A stretch of DNA of 64,000 nt from Myxococcales bacterium (GTDB lineage: Bacteria; Myxococcota_A; Polyangia; Palsa-1104; JAEUJZ01). The notes under the pieces were generated by a model, which made no database searches, was not told the DNA's origin, and saw only the letters and a list, made by a program, of their open reading frames with translations. Made by a program: the position numbers and the translations under genes. Each line of letters starts with the position of its first letter. The stretch's first letter is position 1. The DNA lies in contig JAEUKA010000064.1 of assembly GCA_016794465.1 (NCBI GenBank), forward strand, positions 16,079 to 80,078. The letters run 5' to 3'. Positions 9,254 through 17,959 of the stretch are shown here, one piece after another.

Positions 9254-9874
9254 TTAGCGCAGTGCTCGTCGTCGACGCGAGCCGGTCCGGGGCGTTGCGC
9301 TGGCGGGCTGACCTTCTGCGCTGCTGACTTCCGCGACTGATGTCAGCTCGTCGCTGCTGTCGTCCGAGGCGTCGCCGTCATCCGCAGCAGCCACCGTCTC
9401 CGCATCTGCACGGACGGGCTCCGCGCTGATCGGACTAGCCGTGTCCGTGATGGCACTAGCGGTGTCCGTGATGGCACTAGCCGTGTCCGTGATGGCACTA
9501 GCGGTGTCCGTGATGGCACTTGCGGAGCCGTCGATGGCACTTGCGGAGCCGCCGATGGCACTTGCAGTGTCCGGGATGGCTTCCTCGCTGGGGGCACCAC
9601 CAAGCTTCTCCATCACAGAGCGGAGCTGCTCACTGGGTGCACCACTGCCATCCCGCTGCTCGACGTGCTGCTTGAACTCACCAAAGAGGCGCCACAGCTG
9701 CTCACGGCTGCGCGCGGTCGAATAGAGCGCCTGGGCGGCGGCTTTGGCGGCCTGCTGCTCTTCGGCATCCTCACTGTCGGGCACCTTGCCGGTCCGCTCC
9801 AGCTGCCACAGGTACGCGCGCACAAAGCTGAGCAGCGCCGGGCTTGAAATCGCCAGATGAGAAGCTTGCACCAT
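9254..9874 (-). CDS. Hypothetical protein with seven-residue tandem repeats
   Basis: 206-residue protein, function unknown. The ATG at 9874 is preferred over one 20 codons upstream because GGGAGG lies just before it, while the upstream ATG has no visible ribosome site. The N-terminal half is helical with aromatic residues (SFVRAYLWQLERTG, LWRLFGEFKQHVEQRD). Then come seven heptads of the ITDTASA type, an acidic DDGDASDDSSDE stretch and a basic SRRRRALR tail. There is no signal peptide. It sits 37 bp before the phosphotransferase gene on the same strand and may begin that transcription unit. Confidence 0.7.
   Translation of the reverse strand: MVQASHLAISSPALLSFVRAYLWQLERTGKVPDSEDAEEQQAAKAAAQALYSTARSREQLWRLFGEFKQHVEQRDGSGAPSEQLRSVMEKLGGAPSEEAIPDTASAIGGSASAIDGSASAITDTASAITDTASAITDTASAITDTASPISAEPVRADAETVAAADDGDASDDSSDELTSVAEVSSAEGQPASATPRTGSRRRRALR
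9434..9580. repeat. 21-bp coding tandem repeat, 7 units
   Basis: Seven contiguous 21-bp units inside the hypothetical gene, each ending GATGGC on the plus strand. The first four are nearly identical (ACTAGC[C/G]GTGTCCGTGATGGC split by one variable base); the last three differ more. Because 21 is a multiple of 3, unit gain or loss changes the protein by whole heptads without a frameshift. This is a typical slippage-prone minisatellite. Confidence 0.92.
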
Positions 9875-9946
9875 CGGTTCCCTCCCCAAGAGCCGGTCTG
9901 TCACGGTGGTTGCCGGCCCTAGAACGTGATCCATCAGCGTAGGAGA

Positions 9947-9961
9947 GCCTCACAATGAGGC
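9947..9961. promoter_or_regulatory. Perfect inverted repeat upstream of the repeat-protein gene
   Basis: GCCTCA-CAA-TGAGGC is a 6-bp perfect inverted repeat about 73 bp upstream of the ATG at 9874, next to an A+T-rich stretch (AAAATACTTAATGTA at 9964-9978) that could hold a minus-strand promoter. It may be an operator or a small hairpin in the leader. The evidence is symmetry and position only. Confidence 0.3.
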
Positions 9962-10019
9962 CCAAAATACTTAATGTATCTCACGAAACGGCCACCAAAA
10001 CGAGAGGGAATTTCCGGGC

Positions 10020-11636
10020 TTACTTGATGGTGGAGTCGCGGTGGGCCACGCGGCGGTCGCGCTTCTTGCTGGGTTGCGTCGGCGCTGGAGTGGCTCCGAG
10101 GCTGGCAACCGGCGATCCGGGCTCGTAGCGCGGGGGCGGCTCTTTTGCGGGCTTGGCGGGGGCCTTCTTCTTTGCGCCGCTGCTCTTGGCTGGCGGGGGT
10201 GCGGTCGGCGGGTCGGCGGGCTCGGGCGGCTCCGGCTGCTCACGCAGCTTGGCTTCTAGTGCGGCGACTTGCTGACGCAGGGCGCGCAGTCGCGGCGTCT
10301 CCGTTCCCCGGGTCGCTGCCGACTGGCTGGCTTGGTAGATCGAGATTGCCGAGTTCAGCGACTCAATCGCCGACCGCGTGTGGCCTTGGCTGTTCGCGAT
10401 CGACGCCCGCAGCTCGTACATCGAGACACGGCGGGGGCCTTGGCAGCGGCTCAGCGCTACATCGACATGGCGCTGGGCTTCTTCAATCCGACCCGTCTCG
10501 TAGTACAGCCGTGCGAGCCGTGCGGGAGGGTTGTAGTCCGTCGGCAGAGCCTTGGCCGAGCTGAGCAGCATCGACTCCGCCGGCTGCCAGCGCTTCAGCC
10601 GCCGATAGCTGTCGAACCGATGGGCATCGAAAGTCGCCGCTACCGTGGGGCTTGGGGCCGCAGCCGCCGCTTTTTCCAGCAGTGTAAGCCGGGCTTTCGC
10701 CAAGCGGTCGCCCTCAGCCGGCTCTCCCAGCGCATCGGACAGCTCGATCATCGTCCCGTACGCATCGCTGCGGTCGTCTACCGACAGCTCGGCAGCGGCA
10801 TCACCGAGCAGATACTCAAGGTCGCTGCGCAGCCGGCGTCGCAGCTTCTGCCGGCGATCGACATCACTCAGCTTGTCCAGGCACGACCCGGTGTATGCGG
10901 CAAAGTCTGTCGCCAGCGCACTCTTGCCGACCTCGCGGAAGCTCTGCTCGTAGACCTCGACGCAGCGCTCGTGATGACCCAATTCCCGCAGGGCTTGCAA
11001 CAGTCCGAGCAGCGCTTGCGGTCGAGAGCCCGGCTCGCTCATCGCGTCCTCGTACAGTCGTGCTGCTTCCAGCGGGTGTCCTGCCGCCGCCTCTGCATCA
11101 GCCAAAGACAGCCGGGGCTGCTGCTGGGCCTGCATCGACAGCACCGTCTTCAGCCGCGAGGACAGCTCAGCCGCCGACATCGCTCCCGTCCAGCGCGCCA
11201 CGACTTTCTCTTCCGCATTCATGACCAGAAACGTCGGCCACGAGCTGATCGGAAAGCGCTGCACAAACGCGGCACTCGACGGCTCTTCGGTATCCAGGGC
11301 CAGATACACCATCCGGTCCGCCAGCGGCTGTAGCTGCGGGTCGGTAAACACAAAGTTCCGCATGCTCAGGCAGGTGTGACACCACATCGCCCAGGCATCG
11401 ACGAACAGCAGCTTGCCGCTCCGCGCCGCTCTGGCTCGGGCTGTCGGATAGTCGTTTTCCAGGAACGGCAGCACCGAGGGCGGCGTCTGCGGCGGAGCTG
11501 TCACCGGGCGGGCCAGCGCCGACGTGGGCGAACAGAGACTCAGACCGGCTGCCAATCCGGCTGGGAGCGCGAAGGCAGAGACAGTAAGCCCAAGTGCGGA
11601 CAACGCCGCAGAAGGTCGACGCTTGCTGGGAAACAT
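10020..11636 (-). CDS. Secreted thioredoxin-fold protein with TPR-like region
   Basis: 538-residue exported protein. The ATG at 11636 is chosen because it begins a plausible signal peptide (basic MFPSKRR, hydrophobic 10-35, Ala-x-Ala near 40) and lies 38 bp after the upstream gene; a longer reading would overlap that gene. A thioredoxin-like domain (about 55-170) holds WCHTC (85-89) as the redox dithiol and the cis-proline loop SSWPTF. Residues 180-470 are helical and TPR-like (ARLYEDAM, ARLYYETGRIEEAQRHVDVAL). The tail is Pro/Lys-rich and ends in basic residues. It probably acts in the periplasm as a disulfide reductase or scaffold. It is likely co-transcribed with the FAM20C-like gene. Confidence 0.85.
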   Translation of the reverse strand: MFPSKRRPSAALSALGLTVSAFALPAGLAAGLSLCSPTSALARPVTAPPQTPPSVLPFLENDYPTARARAARSGKLLFVDAWAMWCHTCLSMRNFVFTDPQLQPLADRMVYLALDTEEPSSAAFVQRFPISSWPTFLVMNAEEKVVARWTGAMSAAELSSRLKTVLSMQAQQQPRLSLADAEAAAGHPLEAARLYEDAMSEPGSRPQALLGLLQALRELGHHERCVEVYEQSFREVGKSALATDFAAYTGSCLDKLSDVDRRQKLRRRLRSDLEYLLGDAAAELSVDDRSDAYGTMIELSDALGEPAEGDRLAKARLTLLEKAAAAAPSPTVAATFDAHRFDSYRRLKRWQPAESMLLSSAKALPTDYNPPARLARLYYETGRIEEAQRHVDVALSRCQGPRRVSMYELRASIANSQGHTRSAIESLNSAISIYQASQSAATRGTETPRLRALRQQVAALEAKLREQPEPPEPADPPTAPPPAKSSGAKKKAPAKPAKEPPPRYEPGSPVASLGATPAPTQPSKKRDRRVAHRDSTIK

Positions 11637-11674
11637 GGCCCACCGTACGCGATGGGCCCAGCCGGCACAATTTC

Positions 11675-12793
11675 CTACAACAGCGAGTCCTTGGGGTGCT
11701 GCTTCTTCAGAGACTTCAGGTACGCCCGCGCATGCTCCACTCGATAGAGGAAGCTCTCCCACTCTTCGTCCGTGACCAGATCCCCGAAGTCCGCACGCAG
11801 CGCCGGCAGATCCAGCTGGAACAGGCTGTGGGCAAGGTGGCGCGGGAAGCGCTCGCTCCACTTGAGGGTCTTGAGCATCAGCCGCGAGTGACCGTGCTTC
11901 TTGTCGGGACCAAAGCCAGCGCCCTGGTCGATGTAGATCATCTCGCCGTCGGCTTCGGTCGTGTTACCACCCGACCAGCGGTCGAAGTTGAGCAGCAGGT
12001 AGTCGAACAGCAGCAGTGTGCTGATCTCGGCGACGCGCTTGTGCTTGCCTGAAGGAATCGGCTCGCCGGTCTTGAGCAGCGGTCGCCACCAGTCTGCCTG
12101 CTCCAGCTTCATGTTGCGCAGCCCCGACACCCACTGAATCACGGCGGTCTTGACGTTGCCGTGCTCATCGACGACCAGCTCTTGATCCATGCGCTCGCGC
12201 AGATCTTTGGGCATCCCCGTCTGCAGCGCTTCTTTGCTGAACGTCCGCACACACGATGGCGGCACCACCGCAAGTCCCAGCGCGCGCGACAGCTTGTAGG
12301 CCGCCACCTCTGCTTGGTAGCGGGTGATGCGCAGCTGATTGGGCTTTACCGCCGCTTGGCTGCCATCCACAAACGTGACGCGCAGCTTGATCGATGAACC
12401 ACCACCGAGCGGTCGGATGGACTTCACCTGCAGCGAGCACAGCTTGGCCAAGACCTCTTCGTCCAGCTCGCCCCGGAACCGTGGCCGTGAGTCCACCACC
12501 GAGGGCGGCGGCTCGACATCGGTCGGCGAAGGCTCAAACGGCGGCAGCTCCGAGATCGGCGGCACAAACAGTCGGTGCGAGCGTCGCAGCAGCGCCTCAC
12601 TGCGCGGCCCCAGCTGCATCGTCAGCCCGGACGTGCCACTGACCTGCAGCGACGCCAGGTTGGTCTGCGGCGAGCCTGCCGCCCCACCGCTCTCGTGCAA
12701 GTACGCCGTGCGCACGTTGGGCGACGACGTGGAGCGCCCCTCGACACTGAGCGAACAGATGAGCGAGAGGAGGATGAGCCTGAAGAGCTTCAT
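11675..12793 (-). CDS. Secreted FAM20C/Fjx1-like kinase domain protein
   Basis: 372-residue protein with an N-terminal signal peptide (about 1-20; the Cys at 13 is not in a good lipobox) and a Pro-rich stretch (80-103). From about 122 the order of motifs follows the FAM20 kinases: GGGSSIKLRVTF, the nucleotide lysine in AAVKP (K150), RYQAEVAAYKLSRALGL with E162, then VPPS, FDYLLLNFDRW with the catalytic-type D271, and YIDQGAGFG with the metal-type D289. Human FAM20C has corresponding ALFKP, AEIAAF, FLMGNMDRH and HLDNGRGFG segments, recalled from knowledge of the family. All four expected catalytic residues are present, so activity is likely. HipA- or PI4K-like kinases are more distant alternatives. 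Substrate unknown. Confidence 0.78.
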   Translation of the reverse strand: MKLFRLILLSLICSLSVEGRSTSSPNVRTAYLHESGGAAGSPQTNLASLQVSGTSGLTMQLGPRSEALLRRSHRLFVPPISELPPFEPSPTDVEPPPSVVDSRPRFRGELDEEVLAKLCSLQVKSIRPLGGGSSIKLRVTFVDGSQAAVKPNQLRITRYQAEVAAYKLSRALGLAVVPPSCVRTFSKEALQTGMPKDLRERMDQELVVDEHGNVKTAVIQWVSGLRNMKLEQADWWRPLLKTGEPIPSGKHKRVAEISTLLLFDYLLLNFDRWSGGNTTEADGEMIYIDQGAGFGPDKKHGHSRLMLKTLKWSERFPRHLAHSLFQLDLPALRADFGDLVTDEEWESFLYRVEHARAYLKSLKKQHPKDSLL

Positions 12794-13048
12794 GTTAGGG
12801 CTTCGCTGACGCGTAACTCACCGTCCCTGCAGCCTCCGAGCAGCAGCTGACCCAAGGACAATGGCATAGTGATTGTAGACCACATCTGCGCAGTCCACCG
12901 CATCAAAAATCGCAATGATGATTGAGAATTAGGCCGTTATGCGCATGTTCCCTATATGCACACAGCTGGGACCACATGCGGGGCAACCAATCCGACAAGT
13001 GCGCCAAAGTGCGTGACAGCCTAGTACCTTCGGAGTAAGCATGGACGT
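12794..13048. promoter_or_regulatory. Divergent intergenic region, 255 bp
   Basis: Lies between the FAM20C-like gene (minus) and the IgGFc-binding-type lipoprotein gene (plus), so it must contain both promoters. The middle (about 12880-12960) is clearly A+T-richer than the surrounding DNA. No convincing -35/-10 pair, operator or terminator was recognised. Confidence 0.45.
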
Positions 13049-14728
13049 ATGCGTACCGCAGCTCGTCCCACGCTGGGTTTGGTCGTCGTCGTCGTACTGG
13101 GCTTGGTCGGCTCCTGCAATCCCGCCACGGGAAAGGTGGACGAGGATGCGCCGCCGGTGCCGGACATGTCGGTGCTGCCGCCGCCTCCGCCGCCGACCTG
13201 CGATGAGGGGCGAGTCCGCTGCAACGCCAACCGCGATGGCTCCGAGCGCTGTGCCAGCAACGTCTGGGTCGCGCAAGACAAGTGCGACATCGCGGGTGGA
13301 GACGCTTGCATTGATGGTCGCTGCCTTACCCCTTGCCAGCAGGTCACGCGCGGCAATGTCGGCTGTAGCTTCTATCCGGCCAACCTGTGGTCGACTTCGC
13401 TGGTCGGTGACTTTGGAATTGTGGTCACCAACACCAGCGACCGGCTGACCGCCAAAGTGACGCTATCCGATGCGAGCGGCATGATCGAAACCAAGAGCAT
13501 TCCCCCTGCGACCGGCATGCCCGGCGGTGGCGTGGCCATCTTTCGCTTGTCCCACGACCGCAACAAGCTCGCCGAGACAGAGATTGCCAAGAAGGGCTTT
13601 CACCTGACCTCGACCGCACCGGTAGCGGTGTACCAGTTCCACCCCATCGATGCGGCCACGGTGTTTTCGGGCTCGGCGACACTGCTGCTACCCGAGCACG
13701 TGATGGCGAAGAACTACTTCGTTATGTCCTACACCTTCAACGCCGAGCACATGACCTTCCCTCCACAGGGCGCCGGGCTGCTGGCGGTCGTGGCCCTTAC
13801 CGATGACACGCTGGTCGAGGTGACTCCGCCTGTGGCAACTGCCAAGGGTCCGGGTGTGCCGGCGCTGCGAGCGGGCGAGACAGTGCGGCGGATTCTCAAG
13901 CGGCTGGAGGTGATGGAGATTGCGCAGGCCAACTCTCGCGAGGACATCTCCGGCGCCATCGTCAAGTCGAGCGCTCCGGTGGTCGTGTACGGCGGGGCAG
14001 GGGGCGTCACCATCCCGGCGAGCGCAGTCGGTGGCAACCACCTGGGCGTACAGATGTTCCCGCTGGAAACCTGGGGCAAGAGCTACGTCGGTGCCAAGGT
14101 CAAGCAGCGCAACGCCAGTGACAAGGACTACTACCGAATCGTCGCCAGCGTTGACAACACCAACGTGACGCTCAAGAGCACGACCGCCCTGCCGCCGGTT
14201 CGACCGCTTAGCAAGGGCGAGATCTACGAGTTTTCGACCGATGCGGACTTCGTAGTCGACTCCGATCAGCCGATCCTGGTCTTCCAGTACATGCCGGCGT
14301 GGGGAAACCTCAGCGGCCGCTTCGATCCCAAGGAGTTCCCCTCCGGCGTGTCGGCGCGCTGCCCGTTTTTGGGCACCAGCGATGATGTCAAGTGCCTGGG
14401 CGACGCCAACATCACGCCGCTCGTCCCGATTGAGCAGTACCGCAGCGACTACATCTTCTATGTGCCGCAGACCTACAGCTACGACTTCATCAACGTCACC
14501 GCTGCGGTCGATGCCAAGCTGACGCTCGATGGCCAGGCCGTCTCGGCGATGTTCCGACCGATTGGGGACGGCACCCTCGGGCGCGCGATCGTGCGCATCG
14601 ACAAGCCCGGCAACCACCGAATCACTGCAACCAAGCCCTTTGGCCTGCTCGGCTACGGCTATGCCTATGCAACCTCGTACTCCTACGCCGGCGGCCTCAA
14701 CCTCGACAAGATCAACCCCATCGAATAG
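13049..14728 (+). CDS. IgGFc-binding-type lipoprotein
   Basis: 559-residue predicted lipoprotein. The signal peptide ends in the lipobox VGSC (residues 20-23), followed by an acidic/proline linker with PPPPPP. A small Cys-rich module (about 50-100) has seven or more cysteines and resembles disulfide-bonded EGF-like segments. The large C-terminal part (about 105-555) matches the IgGFc-binding family common in myxobacteria: GCSFYPANL, then GFHLTSTAPVAVYQFHP, and later APVVVYGGAGG and PILVFQYMP, a repeated pattern of beta-sandwich units. The family is usually surface-located; its natural ligand in bacteria is not established. An alternative ATG at 13041 is in another frame. Confidence 0.86.
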   Translation: MRTAARPTLGLVVVVVLGLVGSCNPATGKVDEDAPPVPDMSVLPPPPPPTCDEGRVRCNANRDGSERCASNVWVAQDKCDIAGGDACIDGRCLTPCQQVTRGNVGCSFYPANLWSTSLVGDFGIVVTNTSDRLTAKVTLSDASGMIETKSIPPATGMPGGGVAIFRLSHDRNKLAETEIAKKGFHLTSTAPVAVYQFHPIDAATVFSGSATLLLPEHVMAKNYFVMSYTFNAEHMTFPPQGAGLLAVVALTDDTLVEVTPPVATAKGPGVPALRAGETVRRILKRLEVMEIAQANSREDISGAIVKSSAPVVVYGGAGGVTIPASAVGGNHLGVQMFPLETWGKSYVGAKVKQRNASDKDYYRIVASVDNTNVTLKSTTALPPVRPLSKGEIYEFSTDADFVVDSDQPILVFQYMPAWGNLSGRFDPKEFPSGVSARCPFLGTSDDVKCLGDANITPLVPIEQYRSDYIFYVPQTYSYDFINVTAAVDAKLTLDGQAVSAMFRPIGDGTLGRAIVRIDKPGNHRITATKPFGLLGYGYAYATSYSYAGGLNLDKINPIE

Positions 14729-14740
14729 GCCAGGACGCTG

Positions 14741-16069
14741 CTAGGGGTAGCGCTGCAGCATTGGGATGGGGTGGCCGTCTTCTAGCACGCGGGCCAGCAG
14801 GGCTCGGAAGTGGAGCGCTGGCCGTAGGGCCGACACCACCGCCAAGATGCCGAGCCGCTGCCGCCACAAGAGCAGCGCAGACGGGGGCAGCGCCATCTTC
14901 CGCGCCTGCACCAGCAGCCAGGTCAGCTCTCCCAGCTCTTTGACGTAGTCGGGCGACAGTCGCACCGGCTCCCGCTCTAGGAACGGCGCCGACAGCAGCT
15001 TTTCCCACCGCCGATAGGTCGAGTTGTCAAAGGCGCTCGGTGCCGGAATCAGCCCCTGCAAGTACGCCGCATAGCGCAGCGCTTCGCCATCCCGCTTGAT
15101 CATCGCCCAGTACAGCGCCCGATCCGCCTTCTGCAGCTCCTCGGGGACCTCGGCCACGCAGCCAAAGTCCAGGAACCCGACCTTCGCTTCTTCTCCATCC
15201 CCCGCGCCTTCGAGGATCAGGTAGTTGCCCGGATTGGGATCAACGTTGATCACGCCGTGGCGGATCGGGCACTCCAGCGCAAAGCGCAGGATCGTCTGCC
15301 CAGCTGAAGAGCGCTGCGCATCGCTGCCATCCCGCGCGACCTCGGGCAGGCTCCGACCGACGAGCCGCTCCATCGTCAGGACCTTGCCCGCCGAGCGGTC
15401 GGCCACGACATCCGGAATCATGACGTGCGGGTCGAACGAAAAGAGCCGCCGGAACCGCCGCAGGTTGTCCGCCTCGGCCCGATAGTCTAGCTCGGCGAGC
15501 AGCCGCTCACGGAGCGCACTCAGAGACTCAGCCGACACCGCACCACCCAAGTCACCGCCCACCAAGTCGCGCAGCACCCCGGTCGAGTCGAGGTCATCCG
15601 CCAGCGCTTCAGCCACCCCGGGGTACTGCACCTTGACCGCGAGCAGCTTGCCGTCGTGACCCACCGCCTTGTGAACCTGTCCCAGCGAAGCGGCGGCCAG
15701 GGGCTCATCGGAAAACTCGGCAAACAGCGCTTCGGGGGACTGGCCTAGCTCGCGAGCGATGACCTGGCGAATTGCTTGCGGCTGCTCGGTGGGCGCCCGA
15801 TCCCACAGCCGCCCCAGGACCTGCTGGGCATCGGGCCCCAGCGCCGAGGCTCCCTGCAGGTACGCGCGCAGCTGGGCAATCTTGGCAATGCCGCCGCGCA
15901 GACCCGCCGCCGAGCGATAGAGATCCTCGGCCTCCATTTGCTCGCTCTGCGCCTTCTCGGCGTCTTCATCGACCGTTCCGCTCAGGACTTGCTTCACCGA
16001 CAGCCCAAAGCGGCGCAGCCGGGACGAAGCCGCCATCCATAGTCGCTGTTGCGAGCGCTTCATTGGCAT
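14741..16069 (-). CDS. UbiB/ABC1-family atypical kinase
   Basis: 442-residue ADCK/UbiB-type protein. Motifs: KIAQ at 63-66 in the position of the family KxGQ, the Ala-rich loop LAAASLGQVHKA (124-135), nucleotide lysine K146 in AVKVQYPG, ELDYRAEADN (193-202), the catalytic loop VDPNPGNYLI and the metal-binding DFG in GFLDFGCV. The Gly-to-Ala change in KxGQ and Asn in place of His in the usual DxHPGN are small departures. Known members support isoprenoid-quinone synthesis or lipid homeostasis as ATPases or kinases. The gene is the last of a coupled run with two ABC exporter halves and a carrier, 21 bp after the nearest, so a lipid-linked role is plausible. Confidence 0.9.
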   Translation of the reverse strand: MPMKRSQQRLWMAASSRLRRFGLSVKQVLSGTVDEDAEKAQSEQMEAEDLYRSAAGLRGGIAKIAQLRAYLQGASALGPDAQQVLGRLWDRAPTEQPQAIRQVIARELGQSPEALFAEFSDEPLAAASLGQVHKAVGHDGKLLAVKVQYPGVAEALADDLDSTGVLRDLVGGDLGGAVSAESLSALRERLLAELDYRAEADNLRRFRRLFSFDPHVMIPDVVADRSAGKVLTMERLVGRSLPEVARDGSDAQRSSAGQTILRFALECPIRHGVINVDPNPGNYLILEGAGDGEEAKVGFLDFGCVAEVPEELQKADRALYWAMIKRDGEALRYAAYLQGLIPAPSAFDNSTYRRWEKLLSAPFLEREPVRLSPDYVKELGELTWLLVQARKMALPPSALLLWRQRLGILAVVSALRPALHFRALLARVLEDGHPIPMLQRYP

Positions 16070-16090
16070 AGGCTCCGGCTTGGCAGGGAG

Positions 16091-17959
16091 TTAGGAGGCC
16101 GGCGAGGCAGCGGCGCTGACCTCTGGCGGCTGGTGGTCGCGCTTGGCGGCAAACTGAAGACGGTAGAGGCGCGCATAGATGCCATCTTGTGCCAAAAGCT
16201 CCTCATGACGGCCTTGCTCTACGACCCGGCCCTTGTGGAAGACCACGATCCGGTCGGCGGCCTGAATCGTTGACAGGCGGTGCGCGATCACCAGCGCCGT
16301 TCGGTCGCGCATCACCGCATTCAGGGCTCCTTGCAGCCGGGCCTCGGTATCTGAGTCGACGCTCGCGGTGGCTTCATCCAGGATCAGGATCGGCGCATCC
16401 CGATAGACCGCCCGCGCAAACGAGATCAGCTGCCGCTCACCAGCGGAAAAGTTGCTGCCGCGCTCCTCTACCACCGCTTGCAGGCCGCCACGACGCTCCA
16501 TCATCTCTAGGGCCCCGATGCGTCGCAGTGCATCTTCGGCCCGCGCCTGGTCGGGCTGGGCAGCGCCCATCGCAATGTTCGACAGCACCGTGCCTTGGAA
16601 CAAGAACACGTCTTGCGGCACCACCGCGAACTGACGGCGCAGCTCTTCGGGAGAGTAGCTTCGGACATCTCTGCCCAGCACCCGCACCTGACCCGCTGAC
16701 GGCTGATACAGGCGGAGCACCAGCTGAGTGACCGTGCTCTTGCCGGCGCCCGTGGCTCCCACCAGGGCCACCTTTTCGCCACGCCGTGCGAGCAGGGTGA
16801 CATCGCGCAGGACCGGCACGTTCGGCTTGTAGCCAAAGTGGACGCCTTCTAGGGCAAAGCCCTCGTCACTGGCGGCGCTGCTGGCGGTCGAGTCCACCAC
16901 CTCGAGTTGCTCTACGTCCTTCTCATCGAGAAGCTGGAAGATTCGCTCTGCGCCAGAGAGCGCACTCTGCAGCACCGTGTAGCGCTGCGTCAGCATGCTG
17001 ACCGGCTCGAAGAACTGGCGCAGGTACTGGGTAAACGTGACCACCATCGCAAACGAAACCGGTCGGGCACCCAGCTTCTGAACGCCGACCCACCACAGCA
17101 CACTGGCGACGCACAGCGTTGACACCATCTCGATCGCCGCATCCAGCACGGCCTCAAAGAAGATGGCGCGCTTGTTGGCATCTCGGAACGAGGCGTTGAT
17201 GGCGTCAAACTCATGGGACATCTGCTCCTCGCGACCGTACGCCTGCACCACCGCGATGCCGCCGACCTGCTCGGCCAGGAAGGCATTGAGCCGCGCCGTC
17301 TTGGTGCGGATGTCCCGATAGGCACGCTTGCCGCCCCGACGGACCCAGCTGACCAGCAGACCCACCACCGGCAGTGCCGCAAAAGCGATGAGTGACAGCT
17401 GCCAGTCGAGCAGCAGCATGGCCACGACGATGCCGACCAGCATCAGCAGGTCGCCGACGGCATTGAAGACGCCGAACGCAAACAGCTCGGACACCGCATC
17501 GACATCATTGGTGCAGCGCGTCGTCAGTCGTCCCACCGGGGTCTTGTCGAAAAAGCGCATCGACAGCCCTTGCAGGAAGTGGAAGACATGGCGGCGCAGG
17601 TCGGCCATCGACAGCGCCCCCGCCAGCTGCATGCAGTAGATCTGCCCAAACGAGATGAGCTGTGACAGCACCACCAGCCCGGCGAGCAGGGCTCCATCGC
17701 GCAGCAGCAGCTCTGCCTCTTTGGCGCCGGCGTGGGACACCACTCTGCCCATCAGGATCGGGCGCAGCAGGTTGACGCCGGCCACGCAGACCAGGGCGGT
17801 CAGCGAAATCACCACGTACTTCGCATGTGGACGGATAAACGGCCACAGCCGCGTCAGCAGCTGAAAGTCGTAGCTCTTGTCGATGTTGTCTTCGTCGTGG
17901 AACGCCGCCAGCTTTTGTTCGGCACGGCTCTTGGGAACCACCGGTTTCTTCGCGCTCAT
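16091..17959 (-). CDS. ABC exporter half-transporter (complete catalytic site)
   Basis: 622-residue fused TMD-NBD exporter subunit. Six transmembrane helices fill about 40-330. The NBD has Walker A GATGAGKST, signature FSAGERQ in place of LSGGQ, and Walker B ILILDEAT with the catalytic Glu, then H-loop IAHRLS. It starts inside the end of the upstream ABC gene (ATGA overlap at 17956-17959), so the two proteins are made together and almost certainly heterodimerise. The family exports lipids, drugs or peptides; substrate unknown. Confidence 0.93.
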   Translation of the reverse strand: MSAKKPVVPKSRAEQKLAAFHDEDNIDKSYDFQLLTRLWPFIRPHAKYVVISLTALVCVAGVNLLRPILMGRVVSHAGAKEAELLLRDGALLAGLVVLSQLISFGQIYCMQLAGALSMADLRRHVFHFLQGLSMRFFDKTPVGRLTTRCTNDVDAVSELFAFGVFNAVGDLLMLVGIVVAMLLLDWQLSLIAFAALPVVGLLVSWVRRGGKRAYRDIRTKTARLNAFLAEQVGGIAVVQAYGREEQMSHEFDAINASFRDANKRAIFFEAVLDAAIEMVSTLCVASVLWWVGVQKLGARPVSFAMVVTFTQYLRQFFEPVSMLTQRYTVLQSALSGAERIFQLLDEKDVEQLEVVDSTASSAASDEGFALEGVHFGYKPNVPVLRDVTLLARRGEKVALVGATGAGKSTVTQLVLRLYQPSAGQVRVLGRDVRSYSPEELRRQFAVVPQDVFLFQGTVLSNIAMGAAQPDQARAEDALRRIGALEMMERRGGLQAVVEERGSNFSAGERQLISFARAVYRDAPILILDEATASVDSDTEARLQGALNAVMRDRTALVIAHRLSTIQAADRIVVFHKGRVVEQGRHEELLAQDGIYARLYRLQFAAKRDHQPPEVSAAASPAS

